A stretch of DNA of 64,000 bases, taken from the NCBI GenBank assembly GCA_027257055.1, contig JAPVLO010000570.1, positions 944,001-1,008,000 of the forward strand, written 5' to 3'. This DNA is from Cephalopachus bancanus (lineage: Eukaryota > Chordata > Mammalia > Primates > Tarsiidae). A program made the translations under genes and the position numbers. Shown piece after piece: positions 11,395-22,428 of this stretch. A model generated the notes under the pieces. It was given only the letters and a program-made list of their open reading frames with translations, was not told where the DNA came from and ran no database searches. Every line of letters starts with the position of its first letter. Position 1 is the stretch's first letter.

Positions 11395-12244
11395 GTGTTA
11401 GGGTCTTATTGCAGTTCTTTTGTCCTCTGCTAAACTGGATGGACTAAATCTCTGTATCTTACTGTGTGTGATTAATAGCTGGTGACAGGGGTTACTATGA
11501 ATCAACCCAGTGTAACCAGGCATCCCTCACCCTCTCCCTCTCCCAGTGTAATCTCAGCTTCTACACACACCTAGCTGGCAGTGGAGAAATGGGTCACCCA
11601 GATTTCCATACCTACCTTATTTTTCTCTTTGTGTTCAGGGAGTCCCTTGCTGGTTGCAAGGAATTTCACCTGTCCAAACATGTTCAGCATACCTTCTTTA
11701 ACTGATGAATGTATTCCCACTCTCTGCCCTGTCCTGCCATGCAAGACAGGTTCTGATCTGTTGCTACACCAGGTGCTGGCAGAAGGTATGTCAGTCATAT
11801 TCACCCTGCAGACAGGACTTCCTTGAGTGGAATCTGCTCCCTGTTCTACCTAGGCTTTGGCGCCTATTACTGCATCCCGCCGAAGCTTTCTCCCACATGA
11901 TTATTGCTTCCTCATACTGCTGGTAGGAGGTGAACTGAGTCAGAACATCCTATAATCACTCACACCTCTCCTTCCCCTAATTGATCTTCATTTATGGTGT
12001 GAAACTGGTGTAGGGCAGCTAGTGCAGAGTGTGGGATAGGGCATCTAGAATTCTGTGACTGCTGTGGCAATCTGGAGTCTGTGCACTCAGAGAGAACTTT
12101 GCTGGATTCAAGATGATTAACTTGTCCAAAAGTACTCTGGGTAACTCTGTTTAACAATGGTGGAATCCTTGGTCTCTGTATTGGTAGTTGAGAGTGGCGC
12201 TGAGCTGCTGCTCCCTGGTGGCCATCTGGGCGCTTCCCTTTTTA

Positions 12245-13740
12245 CCCATTTTTTATTAATTTTTTTCATCTTGAATTGTATAAATTTCTTATATATATAT
12301 TTATATATTAATCTCTTATGAGATACATGAATTACAAATGTTTTCCTCCATTCCATATTTTGCATTTTCATTTTGTTTATTATTTGCTTTGCTGTGAAGA
12401 TATCTTTTACTTTTATGTAAACACACCAGTTTAATTTTGCTTTTTTGATTTTTCCTTTGGTGTCATATACAATATATATAATTATATAATATATATATTT
12501 TTTTCCCAGAATAATGTCAAGAAGCTTTTTTCCTATATTTTTTCCTAGAAATTTTATAGTTTTAGGTCTTAAATTTAGATCTTTAATCTATTTCAAGTTA
12601 ATATTTGTAAGACAGAGATCCAGTTTCAATCTTAGGCATGTGGATATCTAATTTTCCCAGCACCATTTAATGAAGAGACTATCATTTTCCTATTGCATGT
12701 TTTTGGCATCCTTGCCAGTAATTAGTTATCTATATATGCAGGATTTATTTCTGGGCTCTAAATTATGTTGCACTGGTTTATGTGCCTGTATTTAGCTTAG
12801 TGCCATACTGCTTTCATTATTATAACTTTGTAATATAATTTGAAATAAGAAAGTGTAGTTCTTCAAGCCTTGTTCTTCTCTCTCAAGATGATTTTGGCAA
12901 ATAAAGGTCTTTTGTGGTTCCATGAGAATTTTAAGACTGGTGTCTCTATTCTGTGACAAAATGTTATTGGAATTATAATAGGGATTGCATTGAATCTATA
13001 GATCACTTGTATATTATAAAAATCTTCAAAATAATAATTTTACTCATACATGAACACAACATATATCTTTTTATTTATTTATATCTTCCTCAAATTCTCT
13101 CCTCAATGTCTTGCAATTTTAAGAATACAGAACTTTCACCTTCTTGATTAAATTTAACCCTAAGTATATTCTGATGCTATCATAAATAAAATTTGAATAC
13201 CATTTATTTCTTTTTCTTGTCTAATTGTTCTAGGTTCCAATACTATGTTGAATAGAAGTGATAAAAGTAGGAAACTGTCCATTCCTGATCTTTAAGGAAA
13301 AATTTTCAGCTTTTTAACATCGAGTATAATGTTAACTATTTACTTGTCACATATAGTCTTTATTATGTTGAGGTACATTTCTTCTATATTAAATTGTTGA
13401 GTTTTTTTAATCATAAAGGAATGTTGAACTTTAGTGAACAATATTTTTGCATCTATTGGGATAATCATATAATTTTTATCCTTCATTCTGTTTAGGTTAT
13501 ATCATATCCATTTATTTGACTGTGTTGAACTATCTTTGCATCCTCAGAATAAATTCAAATTAATCATGGTGTACTAACCTTTTAACATGATATTAATTTC
13601 AATTTGGTAGTGTAATGTTTAGAATTTTTGCATCTATGTTCATCAAGTATATTGGCCTGTAATTTTCCTTTATTTCACTGTCTTTATGCCACTTTGATAA
13701 TAAGATAACACTGACCTTGTAAAAATATTTTCTTAAAAAT
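12245..13740 (-). mobile_element. Older L1 (L1M-like) ORF2 fragment
   Basis: Much more diverged minus-strand L1. Plus-strand landmarks include 'ttgctttgctgtgaagatat' at 12386-12405, 'gagatccagtttcaatctta', 'ttcccagcaccatttaatga' at 12654-12673, 'ttgcatctatgttcatcaag' and 'tatattggcctgtaattttc'. These are the usual order for the ORF2 C-terminal half. No clear tail or 5' part. Confidence 0.8.
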
Positions 13741-14192
13741 ATACCTTGCTTTTTGTTTCCTATCTAGCATATAGGTCATGTGAAAGTCAGCACTCTGTCT
13801 TTCCATGTAGAAAGTTGAACTAAAAAAGCAACAAGTCTTTTTAGATTAGTAAGCTAAGTGAAGACACAATGAAAACTGCTGCCACCAGAATCAAAGAGAA
13901 AGAAAAGTTAGTGCATAGAAGCATCATTATGAAAGTAAAAATCCATGAGCAAAACTTCCACATAAACAAGTACCAGGGTAGTGAAACCTAAACTGTAATT
14001 GTGGAACTGCTGGAGGCTCATTCTGGACAAGTGTGAGAGTAAAAATTAAAAAACTAATGAAAAAATTATAAAGACATACTAAAAGGCAATAAATGTGGTT
14101 TGAAGACACAACACAAGCATGGATTTGTTATTATTATCTCAAACCCCCTCCATCTATCATTAACATATTTGAGTGATATAGTGCCAGTCTTT
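13741..14192. other. Interval without recognised feature
   Basis: A gene-free stretch between the old L1 and the CA repeat. No repeat family or exon signature recognised. Confidence 0.45.
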
Positions 14193-14262
14193 ACACACAC
14201 ACACACATACACACACACAAACACACACACACACAGAAACACACACACACACACACACACAG

Positions 14263-14302
<40 letters not shown>
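14193..14302. repeat. (CA)n microsatellite, interrupted
   Basis: About 110 bp of CA dinucleotides with a few interruptions ('acatacac', 'acaaacac', two 'agaaac'). Open frames reading Thr-His or Cys-Val runs here are repeat artefacts. Confidence 0.98.
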
Positions 14303-14304
<2 letters not shown>

Positions 14305-15429
14305 CTATAAAAAAAGTTCCTGATAAATTCCTTTTAAATGTAATTCCACTTATTTTTGTTTACACTGGCAGTGTGTAAGAGTATCATTTGTCACTCACCA
14401 TTTTCAGCATTGGATTGTCTCATTTAGTGCATTTTGTTAATTTTTAAACTTTTAAAATAGTCTCAACATGTTTATAAATTAGAGTTGATGGCTGAAATTA
14501 AATTTATTTTAAATATTATTTGCATTTAAAATTCTATTTAGAGAAATGTACAGCGTTTACTTTTTACAATATTTATTTAATTCTAGGTGGTTTTCGTCTC
14601 TATTTACACGATCTTTCCATATATACTAGTAATTATTTGATTGTCATGTGATCTTTCTATTCATTGATTAAATTTTAACCTTATTAAGACTTATGGCATG
14701 CAGAATAATTTAGTATGACTTTTTATTTCTTTTCTTTGGAGGGGGGTGCATGCAGGCAGCTCAAAAATAGCTACTGGATTTCAAAACAATCACTCAGATG
14801 GTATCTTGAGGTCATCAATCCTATTTCTTAAATTATGTTCCTATAAGGAAATTGAAAAAAAAATGGATATTTCTAAGGACAAAATTAAATCTTCCATAAT
14901 TTTATCAGCACAGCTTGATTACTACAAACATACTTTTTCCTGTTTTATTTGTGTACATTCGTTTTATTTTTAAAAACAAAATTAGGATTAAACTGTAATT
15001 TTCTATTTTTTCCCCACACACATTAACCTTTTAAATAAAATTTTGTTTCATTTGATAAGAAACTATTTATTACTATATTTTTATACTAGGCTTTGAGCTA
15101 ACTGTAGATTTTCCAAAATATTTAAATATTGTATATGATATCTGTACTATATTTTGGCAGGAGATACAAACAAGTAACTAGGAAATTGCAATTCAGTGTG
15201 TTTAAAATGCATATACATAAATACATACACTTATTTTTCCTGTGTCTGTCATAGTATTCTGTTCTCTAAAGAAACCTGACTTTATTTAATTGGAACTTTA
15301 TTAGAGTATTTATAAGATTCTTAATGCACATTGCAAAAAATGCTTATAGAAAAGTAATGTTGATAAATTCATGAAGAGTGTTTTAAAATGCACTTGGCAA
15401 CATTGTATATTATACTTAAAGTAAAATTC
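14303..15429. other. AT-rich interval without recognised feature
   Basis: I see no confident repeat family or gene signature. A few short open frames show no domain. Confidence 0.45.
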
Positions 15430-15760
15430 AGTGATTTGGTGGAAAGTTGCCTCTCACCAATATTTTAACTTTCATTATCAATTATTGACATTAAACATTT
15501 TTTCACAAGCCATGGTCATTTGTTTTTTCTCTGATTTTTTTTGTATATCCTCTGCTTATTTTTTAAGCTGTTTCTCTATTCCATATTATTTTTTAAAACA
15601 CTCTTTATATGAGTTTTACTGACATTTTCTCTTTTAGTAATGTCATATTTTTCATCTGTCATTTTTCTTTTGGTTTTCTATGAGGTTTCTTTTTATTTAC
15701 CTTTGGAATATTTGTGTGTCAGATCTTACTTTTTTAATTGCCTTTTCTGCTTTACTATTA
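15430..15760 (-). mobile_element. Old L1M-like ORF2 fragment
   Basis: Plus-strand order 'taaacattttttcacaagcc', 'tcctctgcttattttttaag', 'actctttatatgagttttac' and 'atttttcatctgtc' follows the ORF2 3' part of ancient L1s read in reverse. Heavily decayed. Confidence 0.6.
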
Positions 15761-15885
15761 AAACCAGATAATAAAGAATGAAATCCGAATTCTGCCACTT
15801 TCTAGCTGTGGAAGATAAAGCAAATTACTCAATCTTCCTATGCTTTGTTCTCTAACATGTAAAATGGTAGATTTATCTGGACTTA

Positions 15886-15900
15886 TCTCATAGAATTCTT
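15886..15900. repeat. Alu target-site duplication, left copy
   Basis: 'tctcatagaattctt', repeated exactly at 16189-16203 on the far side of the Alu. Confidence 0.95.
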
Positions 15901-16188
15901 TTTTTTTTTTTTTTTGAGTTGAAGTCTCACTCTGTCGCCCAGACTGGAGTGCAGTGGCCGCTCCCGGCCACCGCAGCCTCCACTTGCTGGACTCCGGCGA
16001 TCCTTCCGCCTCAGCCTTCCAAGTAGCTGAAATTACAGGCATGTGCTACCATGCCCGGCTGATTTTTTGATTTATTGTAGAGATGAGGTCTCGCTGCCCA
16101 GGCAGGTCTCGAACCCGCGGGCTCAGGCAATCCACTCACCTCAGCCTCCCAAAGGCGCAGGATTACAGGCTGAGCCACCGAGCCCGAC
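15901..16188 (-). mobile_element. Alu SINE (dimeric), minus strand, inside MIR
   Basis: T tail at the left, then 'gagttgaagtctcactctgt' and both arms in reverse, ending near 'gagccaccgagcccgac'. The right-arm hairpin (TGGCCG, loop GGAG, CGGCCA on the Alu strand) is intact. Flanked by the exact 15-bp duplication, so a relatively recent, clean insertion. Confidence 0.95.
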
Positions 16189-16203
16189 TCTCATAGAATT
16201 CTT
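16189..16203. repeat. Alu target-site duplication, right copy
   Basis: 'tctcatagaattctt', identical to 15886-15900. Confidence 0.95.
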
Positions 16204-16235
16204 ATGAGGATGATTATGTAAATATCTTTTAATTA

Positions 16236-16624
16236 TTTATTTTCAGCTGATTCTCTTGAATTTTTGTAGTAATTATATTTCCTGTTACAAATAAATGTGT
16301 TCCTTACTTTTCATACCTTTCTTCTTATACCTTATTTATTTTAACATGCCTTATACCAATACTAGAATGTCCAAAATAGTAATGGTATGAATCTATGTCA
16401 TGTTCTTTAGTAAGATCACAGTGAATCATTATCATGTTTGAGACAGATGTGCTTTATCATATGGAACACAATATACTTTCATTTTTATTTTGCTCTACAC
16501 TTTAACTAGAAATTGATAGTTTCTCCCCCTCAAAGTTTCTTAAATACCATTACACCACTTAGAAAAAAGTGTGTGTGTGTGTATACACATGTGAGTGTTA
16601 ATTTGTTTGATCTATTAAGAAAAA
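16236..16624. other. Interval without recognised feature; short GT run
   Basis: AT-rich. A short 'gtgtgtgtgtgtgt' run lies near 16569-16582. Nothing else recognised. Confidence 0.45.
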
Positions 16625-16976
16625 CAATTATAATAACAGATTTCCTGATTTTGAACTTTCCTCATGATCATGTGATAAACTGTATTTGATTTGATCAAAT
16701 GCAAGATTGTTTTAATGTGTTCATGAAGTCTATTACTTAATATTTAAGAATATTGTGTCTACTTCTATAAAACAATTTGGCTTTTAGATTTCATTATTGT
16801 ACTCTCTCTGTCAGGTTTTGGTAACAAGTAGTTACTCTTGCTTCATAAATGAAATGGGAATTTTCTTTCTTTACCTTCTGGAAGAGTAAGTAGCATGTCA
16901 ATTATCCATCCTTTGTATTTTTGAAGAAACGTACCTGTAAAGTTTTTGGATTTGGTAGATTTTGAGGAAGTATTTA
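16625..16976 (-). mobile_element. Old L1M-like fragment, target of a younger L1
   Basis: Plus-strand text 'cctcatgatcatgtgataaa', 'gttttaatgtgttcatgaag', 'tgtcaggttttggtaacaag', 'cttcataaatgaaatgggaa' and 'ccttctggaagagtaagtag' follows the RT-domain order of old minus-strand L1s. The full-length L1 at 16977 is inserted at its right edge. Confidence 0.6.
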
Positions 16977-17439
16977 TTTTTATTTATTTTTATTTTAAAG
17001 ATGTGGGGTACAATTCAGTGTTAGATATACAAATGTTCATTATGCAGGTACCCTTGTCGATGAGGTGTGCCCCTCCTTCCCCTGACAGTTTCCCTCAACT
17101 GCCAATCCCACCCCCACTCCTGTGGCAGTTTCCCACTACTGCCAGCCCCTTTCTTATAGTATTATGGTAATTGCTCAAGGTCTGCTTATGAGTGAGAACA
17201 TATGGTACTCTGTTCTTGTTGCTGTGATAGATCACTGGGTATGATAGACTCTAAATCCATTCAAGTTGCGGTGAAGTTCATATATTTTCCTTTCTTGGTG
17301 ACTGCATAATATTCCATTGTGTATATATACCAAATTTTTAAAATTCAGTCCAGTTTCAATGGTTGGTCCATGTTTTTGCTATTGTGAATACAGCTGCAAC
17401 AAACATGCATGTGCAGGTATCTTTTTTGTAGAATGATTT

Positions 17440-20400
17440 GAGTTCTGGGTATATTCCAAAGAGAGGGATTGCTGGGTCATAAAGAAGGTCAATTTCTAGT
17501 TCTTTCAGAAATTGCCACATTGTATTGCAAAGAGGTTGCACTAGTTTGTATTCTCATGAGCAGTGTGGAAGCTTTCCTTTTTCTTCACATCCTTGTCAGC
17601 ATCTGTTGATGCTTGTTTTATTAATGGTAGCCATTCTTACTGGAATTAGGTGGTATCTCAGTGTGGTTTTGATTTGCATTTCTCTGATGATCAGTAAGAC
17701 TGAGCACTTTTTCATGTGTCTGTTGGCTGCCTGTATATCTTCTTTTGAGAAGTGCCTAACCATTCATGTCTTTTTCATAGATCCTAGATGTTAGCCCTTT
17801 GTCAGATACAAAGTTGGCAAATATTTTTTTTTCCATTCTGTGGGCTGTTTCCCTGCTCTCTTGGTGATTTCTTTTGCTTTGCAGAAGCTCGTCGGTTTGA
17901 TGAGGTCCAACTTGTCTATTTTATTTCATATGGTATGGGCACTTTGGATTTTGATCAGGAATTGGTTGTCAGTTCCCATTTTCAGAAGGGTGTCTCCCGC
18001 ATTTAATAAAATTCTTATAGCTTGAGGTTTTATATATATGTCTTTGATCCATTTAGAGTTAATTTGTATATGGTGATAGGTAGGGGTCCTGTTTCAATCT
18101 TATGCATGTGATCAGCCAGTTTTCACAGCACTATTTATTGAATAGGTTCTCTTCTCCCCAGTGGTTGTTGTTGGAGACTTTGTCAAAGATGAGTTGGTTG
18201 AGAAATTGAGATTTTGCTTCTGTACTATCAATCCTGTTCCATTGGTCTATTGTTGAACCAATAACTGGCTGTTCTGTTTATCGTAGCCTTATAGTAAAGT
18301 TTGAAGTCTGGAAGTGTGATACGTCCTGTTGTGTTTCTGTTGCTAAGGATTGTTTTTGCTACTAGTGGTCGCTTATGTTCACATATGAATTTCTGTATTG
18401 TAATTTCCAGGTATGAGAAAAATGATGTTGGTAATTTAATGGGATTTGCATTGAATCTCTAGACTACCTTTGGATGGTGGACATCTTAACAATGTTAGTT
18501 ATTCCTATCCATGAGCATGGAATATGTTTCCATTTGTTTGTGTCTTCTTGGATTTCTTTGAGCATTGTTTGGTAGTTCACATTGTAAAGATCTTTCACTT
18601 CTCTGGCTAGGGAGATACTGAGGTATTTCATTATTTTTGTGGCTATTGTGAATGGGATTTTGCTTTTTATTTGGTACTCTGTCTGCTTGTTGGTGGTGTA
18701 TAAGAATGCAACTGTCTTTTATACATTTCTTTTGTACCCCCGAGACTTTGCCACATACCTTTATCTGTGCAAGCGGGTGTTTGACAAATGCTTTTGGATT
18801 TTTGAGGTACAGGATCATAACATTAGCAAAGAGGGATAACTTGACTTCTTCTTTTCCTGTTTGGAAACCCCTGGTTTCCTTCTCTTGTTTAATTGCCTGA
18901 GCTAGCACTTCCAACACAATATTGAACGAGAGGGGTGAGAGTGGGTAGCCTTGTCTTGTTCCAGTTTTTAGAGAAATGTTTCCAGTTTCTGTCCATTTAG
19001 CAATATGTTAGCTGTAGGTTTGTCATAAATGGCACTGTTTTTAGTTATGTCCCTTCCAAACCTAGGTATATGAGGGTTTTTATCAAGAAAGGATGCTGGA
19101 TTTTATCAAAAACTTTTTTTGCATCTAATGACATAATCTTATAATTCTTGTTTTTACATCTGTTGATGCATTTAATTTCATTTAGGGTCTTGTGGATGTT
19201 GAACCAGTCCTACATCCTGGGGATGAAGCCTACTTGGTCATGGTGGATGATTTTTGAGATGTGTTTTTGTTCTGATTTGCTAGAATCTTGTGAGGATTTT
19301 TGCATCTATGTGCATAAGGGATATTGGCCTATAGTTCTCTTTTTTGACTGAATCTTTACCCAGTTTGGGTATCAGTGTGATGTTAGCTTTGTACAATGAT
19401 TTGGGGATAATTCCGTCTTTCTCAACTGCTTGAAATACTTGCAATAGAATTGGTGTCAGTTCCTTCTTGTATGTTTATAGAATTCTGCTAGAAAGCCATC
19501 CAGTCCAGGGATTTTTTTTTTTTGTAGGCAATTTCCTTATGACAGGGTCAATTTCCTAGGTTGTTATTGGCCTATTTAATGTCTCAATGTCTTCTTGTTT
19601 CAACCTGGAAAGGTTGTGAGATGTCAGAAAGTCCTCATATCATTTAGTTTATCAAGTTTGTTCCCATACAGATGTGCATAGTAATCTGTGATAATCTCTT
19701 GTATTTCTTCATGGTAAATTTTGATTTGATCTTTTGTGTTTCTGACTATGTTTAGTTTGAGTTTTTCTCTCTTTTACTTGGTCATTCTGGCTAGGGATCC
19801 ATCAATCTTGCTAATTCTTGCAAATAATCAGCTTTTTGTTTTGTTGGTGTTTTCTATGATATTTTTGTCTTCTATGTCCTGTATTTGGGCTCTTATTGAA
19901 TTCTTCTGCTAAAGTTGGGATTTTGGTGGTCTTCTCTTTTTAGCTCCCTTGGGTGATTTGTTAGGTCCTCAACTTGTGATCTTTTCATTTTCTTGATGTG
20001 TGCTCATAGTGATATAAATTCCTTTCTTATACTTGTTTTCATGGCATCCCAGAGGTTTTGGTAAGATGTTTCATTTTCATTTGTTTCTGGGGATCTTTTA
20101 ATTTCTGCTTTGATTTCAGTGTTGACCTAGTAATTGTTCAGTTTCATACTTCTTAGTGTCTATGTCTTTGTGGGCTTTGGGGAAATTTTGTTGGTGTTCA
20201 TATTTATTTTTATTCCACTGTGGTCTGAGAAGGTGCATGGCAGGATTTCTATCTTATGGAAATTGCTTATGCTTGATTTATGACCGAGGATGCGATCAAT
20301 CTTGAGTACATCTATGTGGTGATGAGTAGAATGTATATTCTGTGGTTGTCGGTTAGAATAATCTGTAGGAATCTGTTAAGTTCATTTGGTCAACTGTCAA

Positions 20401-20890
20401 GTTTAGGTTGATTTTTGCCATGGTGATCTATTTAGTGCAATTAGTGGGGTATTCAAGTCCTCTACTATAATAGTGTTAGTGTCAATATCTTTGTTTAGTT
20501 TACTTAGTAATTGCTTTATAAATGCTGGTGCTCTTGTGTTGGGTGCATGTATGTTTAGAATCAATATTTCTTGTTGATGGATTGACACTTTTATAATAAT
20601 GTAGTGTCCTTTTGTATTGTTTTAAATTTTTGATAGCTTAAAGGTTGTTTTTTCGAATATTAGGATCATGACTCCTGCCTTCCTTTGTGACCCATTTGCC
20701 TGGAAACTTGCTTTCTATCCTATTACTTTGAGTCTGTGTGTGTCTCTTGTGGTGAGATGAGTGTCCTGAATACAGCAAATAATTGGGTCATGGTTTCTTA
20801 TCCAGTTTGCAATTCTGTGTCTTTTCAGTGGTACATTTAATCCATTCACATTCAGGCTGATTACTGTAATGTGATTGCTTATCTCTGTCT
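17440..20890 (-). pseudogene. L1 ORF2 pseudogene
   Basis: Minus-strand ORF2 with endonuclease at the right and C-terminus at the left. Near 20850 the start of the endonuclease reads VISLNVNGLNVPLKRHRIA. At 20403-20588 I read LNIHAPNTRAPAFIKQLLSK, followed by VEDLNTPL where active copies have GDFNTPL. The RT catalytic block reads [11 protein letters not shown] (about 18818-18833), so both aspartates are gone. The C-terminal IDLLYDPAIPLFGIYP block lies at about 17430-17510. Many stops. Confidence 0.85.
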
Positions 20891-20959
20891 TGAGGTTCTT
20901 GTAAAGTTTTTTGTTTGTTTGCTTGTTTTCTTCTGGCTTTAGGATTGATGTATATGTGT

Positions 20960-21960
20960 GTTTTCAAGTTTTTTGCTGTTCCATGTTCTCTGTTGATTCT
21001 GTGCTCTGCTGTTCTCTTGGGAAGAGTGTGGTCATTCTTTTTTTCATTTTTCTGTGCTTAATTCATTTTTATGTTTCTCCTGCTGAGCTGATCTGGAAGC
21101 TACATAATCTCTTAGGGATTGGATGTCTGAGTAGGATTTTAATTATCCATCATCAATAAAGCTGAGCTTGGCTGGATAGGAAGTTATTTGTTGACATTGT
21201 TTATCTTGGAGGACTTTGATTATTAGACTCCTGTCCCTTTTTGCTTGTAGTGTTTCTGGAATAGGTCTGCTGATATTTTGATTGGTTTTCCCCAGTAGGG
21301 AGTATGACCTTTCTCTCTTGCTGCCTTTAGGACTTTTCTTGTACTTACTTTTTTTAGGTGATTTACTATGTGTCTAGGGGCTGGTCTTCTCATTTGATGT
21401 CTTGTGGGGGTTCTCTATATCTCTTGTGTCTGTCTGGTCACATCTCTGGTGACGAGGAAATTATTTTTGGATCACTTCCTGGAATACTTGCTCCAAAGTG
21501 CTCTCTATTTCCCTTTCTTCTTTTGGGATGCCAATTAGGCATAAGTTTGACCTCTTGATATAATCTCATGTCTCTTGTAGGCATTGTTCTTTCTCTTGTA
21601 GTTTTCTTTCAATGTCTTTTACAGATTGGTTTAATTCCTTATTCTGGTCTTCAAGTTCTGAGATACTTTTTTCTGCTAGATTAATTCTGCTTTCCATTCT
21701 TGTCATCCTGTTATTTATTTCCTGTATGAAATCCTTTATTGCAAAAATCTGTTACAAGTTCTTTGTGTTGCATCTTGTCTTTATTGAGTCCTATTCAATC
21801 TTTCTATTCATTCCCTAATCCCTGTTGTATTCTGAGGCCGGTTGTTGGTGACTTTCACTGTTTGGCCTCTGAGGTCTGATTTTTCAGGAGTTTTCTTTTT
21901 GTTACACTTGAGATTACCAGTGGTCTTTTGTTGATTTTCTCCTCATTTGTGACAGATCTC
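20960..21960 (-). pseudogene. L1 ORF1 pseudogene
   Basis: Lies immediately upstream (L1 sense) of ORF2. Plus-strand landmarks in common with the better-preserved ORF1 copies at 33.3-34.3 and 59.3-60.3 kb include 'tttctctcttgctgccttta' (21311-21330), 'tcaagttctgagatac' (about 21651-21666) and 'gctagattaattctgctttc'. Frames are heavily broken; limits are approximate. Confidence 0.7.
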
Positions 21961-22386
21961 TTGTTTTTCTCTTTAGTTTTATTATTCAGTGTCAGTAGGA
22001 GAGGTTTTCACCTCTAATGCTTGCTCAGCCTTCTATTCTTCCCTGATCCAGGCTCTGGATTTGTTCTATTTTGAAATGGGACAGTGGGTGGGAAGCCTTG
22101 TTATCTCTTATAGTTTTGAAAGTCAAATAAGGTAGGGGATGGGGAGCTAGGATACAGAAACCACTTGAAAATCACTATGTTCACTGATTGTAGTATGTGT
22201 TCCCTCAGACCCACTCCCTACCACCACTCTATATTATGATACATTGAGGACTTGTGTGTGCTCCCTGATCCAAAATACAGTGACAGCAATGAGGAGAACA
22301 GAGAAAAATAGAAAGAAGATGAACAAGAATTTAAAGAAAAAAAAAACAGAAGAATGAAAGCAGAATCCAAAGCAAAAAACAATTGA

Positions 22387-22428
<42 letters not shown>

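Larger units (their letters stand above)
7535..12236 (-). mobile_element. L1 LINE, minus strand, with ORF1-ORF2 internal deletion
   Basis: Minus-strand L1 with recognisable 5' UTR (about 11395-12236), ORF1 (10555-11394) and ORF2 (7560-10548). The 5' end reads, on the L1 strand, GGGAAGCGCCCAGATGGCCA, comparable to the AAGATGG-type starts of other L1s. About 1 kb is missing at 10548-10555, so the ORF1 C-terminus runs directly into the ORF2 endonuclease C-terminal half. The 3' UTR seen in the other L1s is absent at the left end. A 60-bp retrocopy interrupts ORF2 near 7806-7869. The 5' end abuts an older L1 at 12245. This is the only long L1 here that keeps both aspartates of the FADD polymerase motif (9113-9124). 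Confidence 0.9.
15775..16235 (+). mobile_element. MIR SINE, split by a later Alu
   Basis: Left part (15775-15900): 'gaattctgccactttctagc', 'tgtggaagataaagcaaatt', 'actcaatcttcctatgcttt' and 'ctaacatgtaaaatggtag', in MIR order. Right part (16189-16235): 'tagaattcttatgaggatga' then 'ttatgtaaat'. The Alu at 15901-16188 sits between them with a perfect 15-bp duplication, so the two parts are one older MIR. Confidence 0.75.

Noticed and set aside
14066..14378. Open frames reading runs of Cys-Val or Thr-His
   Set aside because: They are translations of the CA microsatellite.
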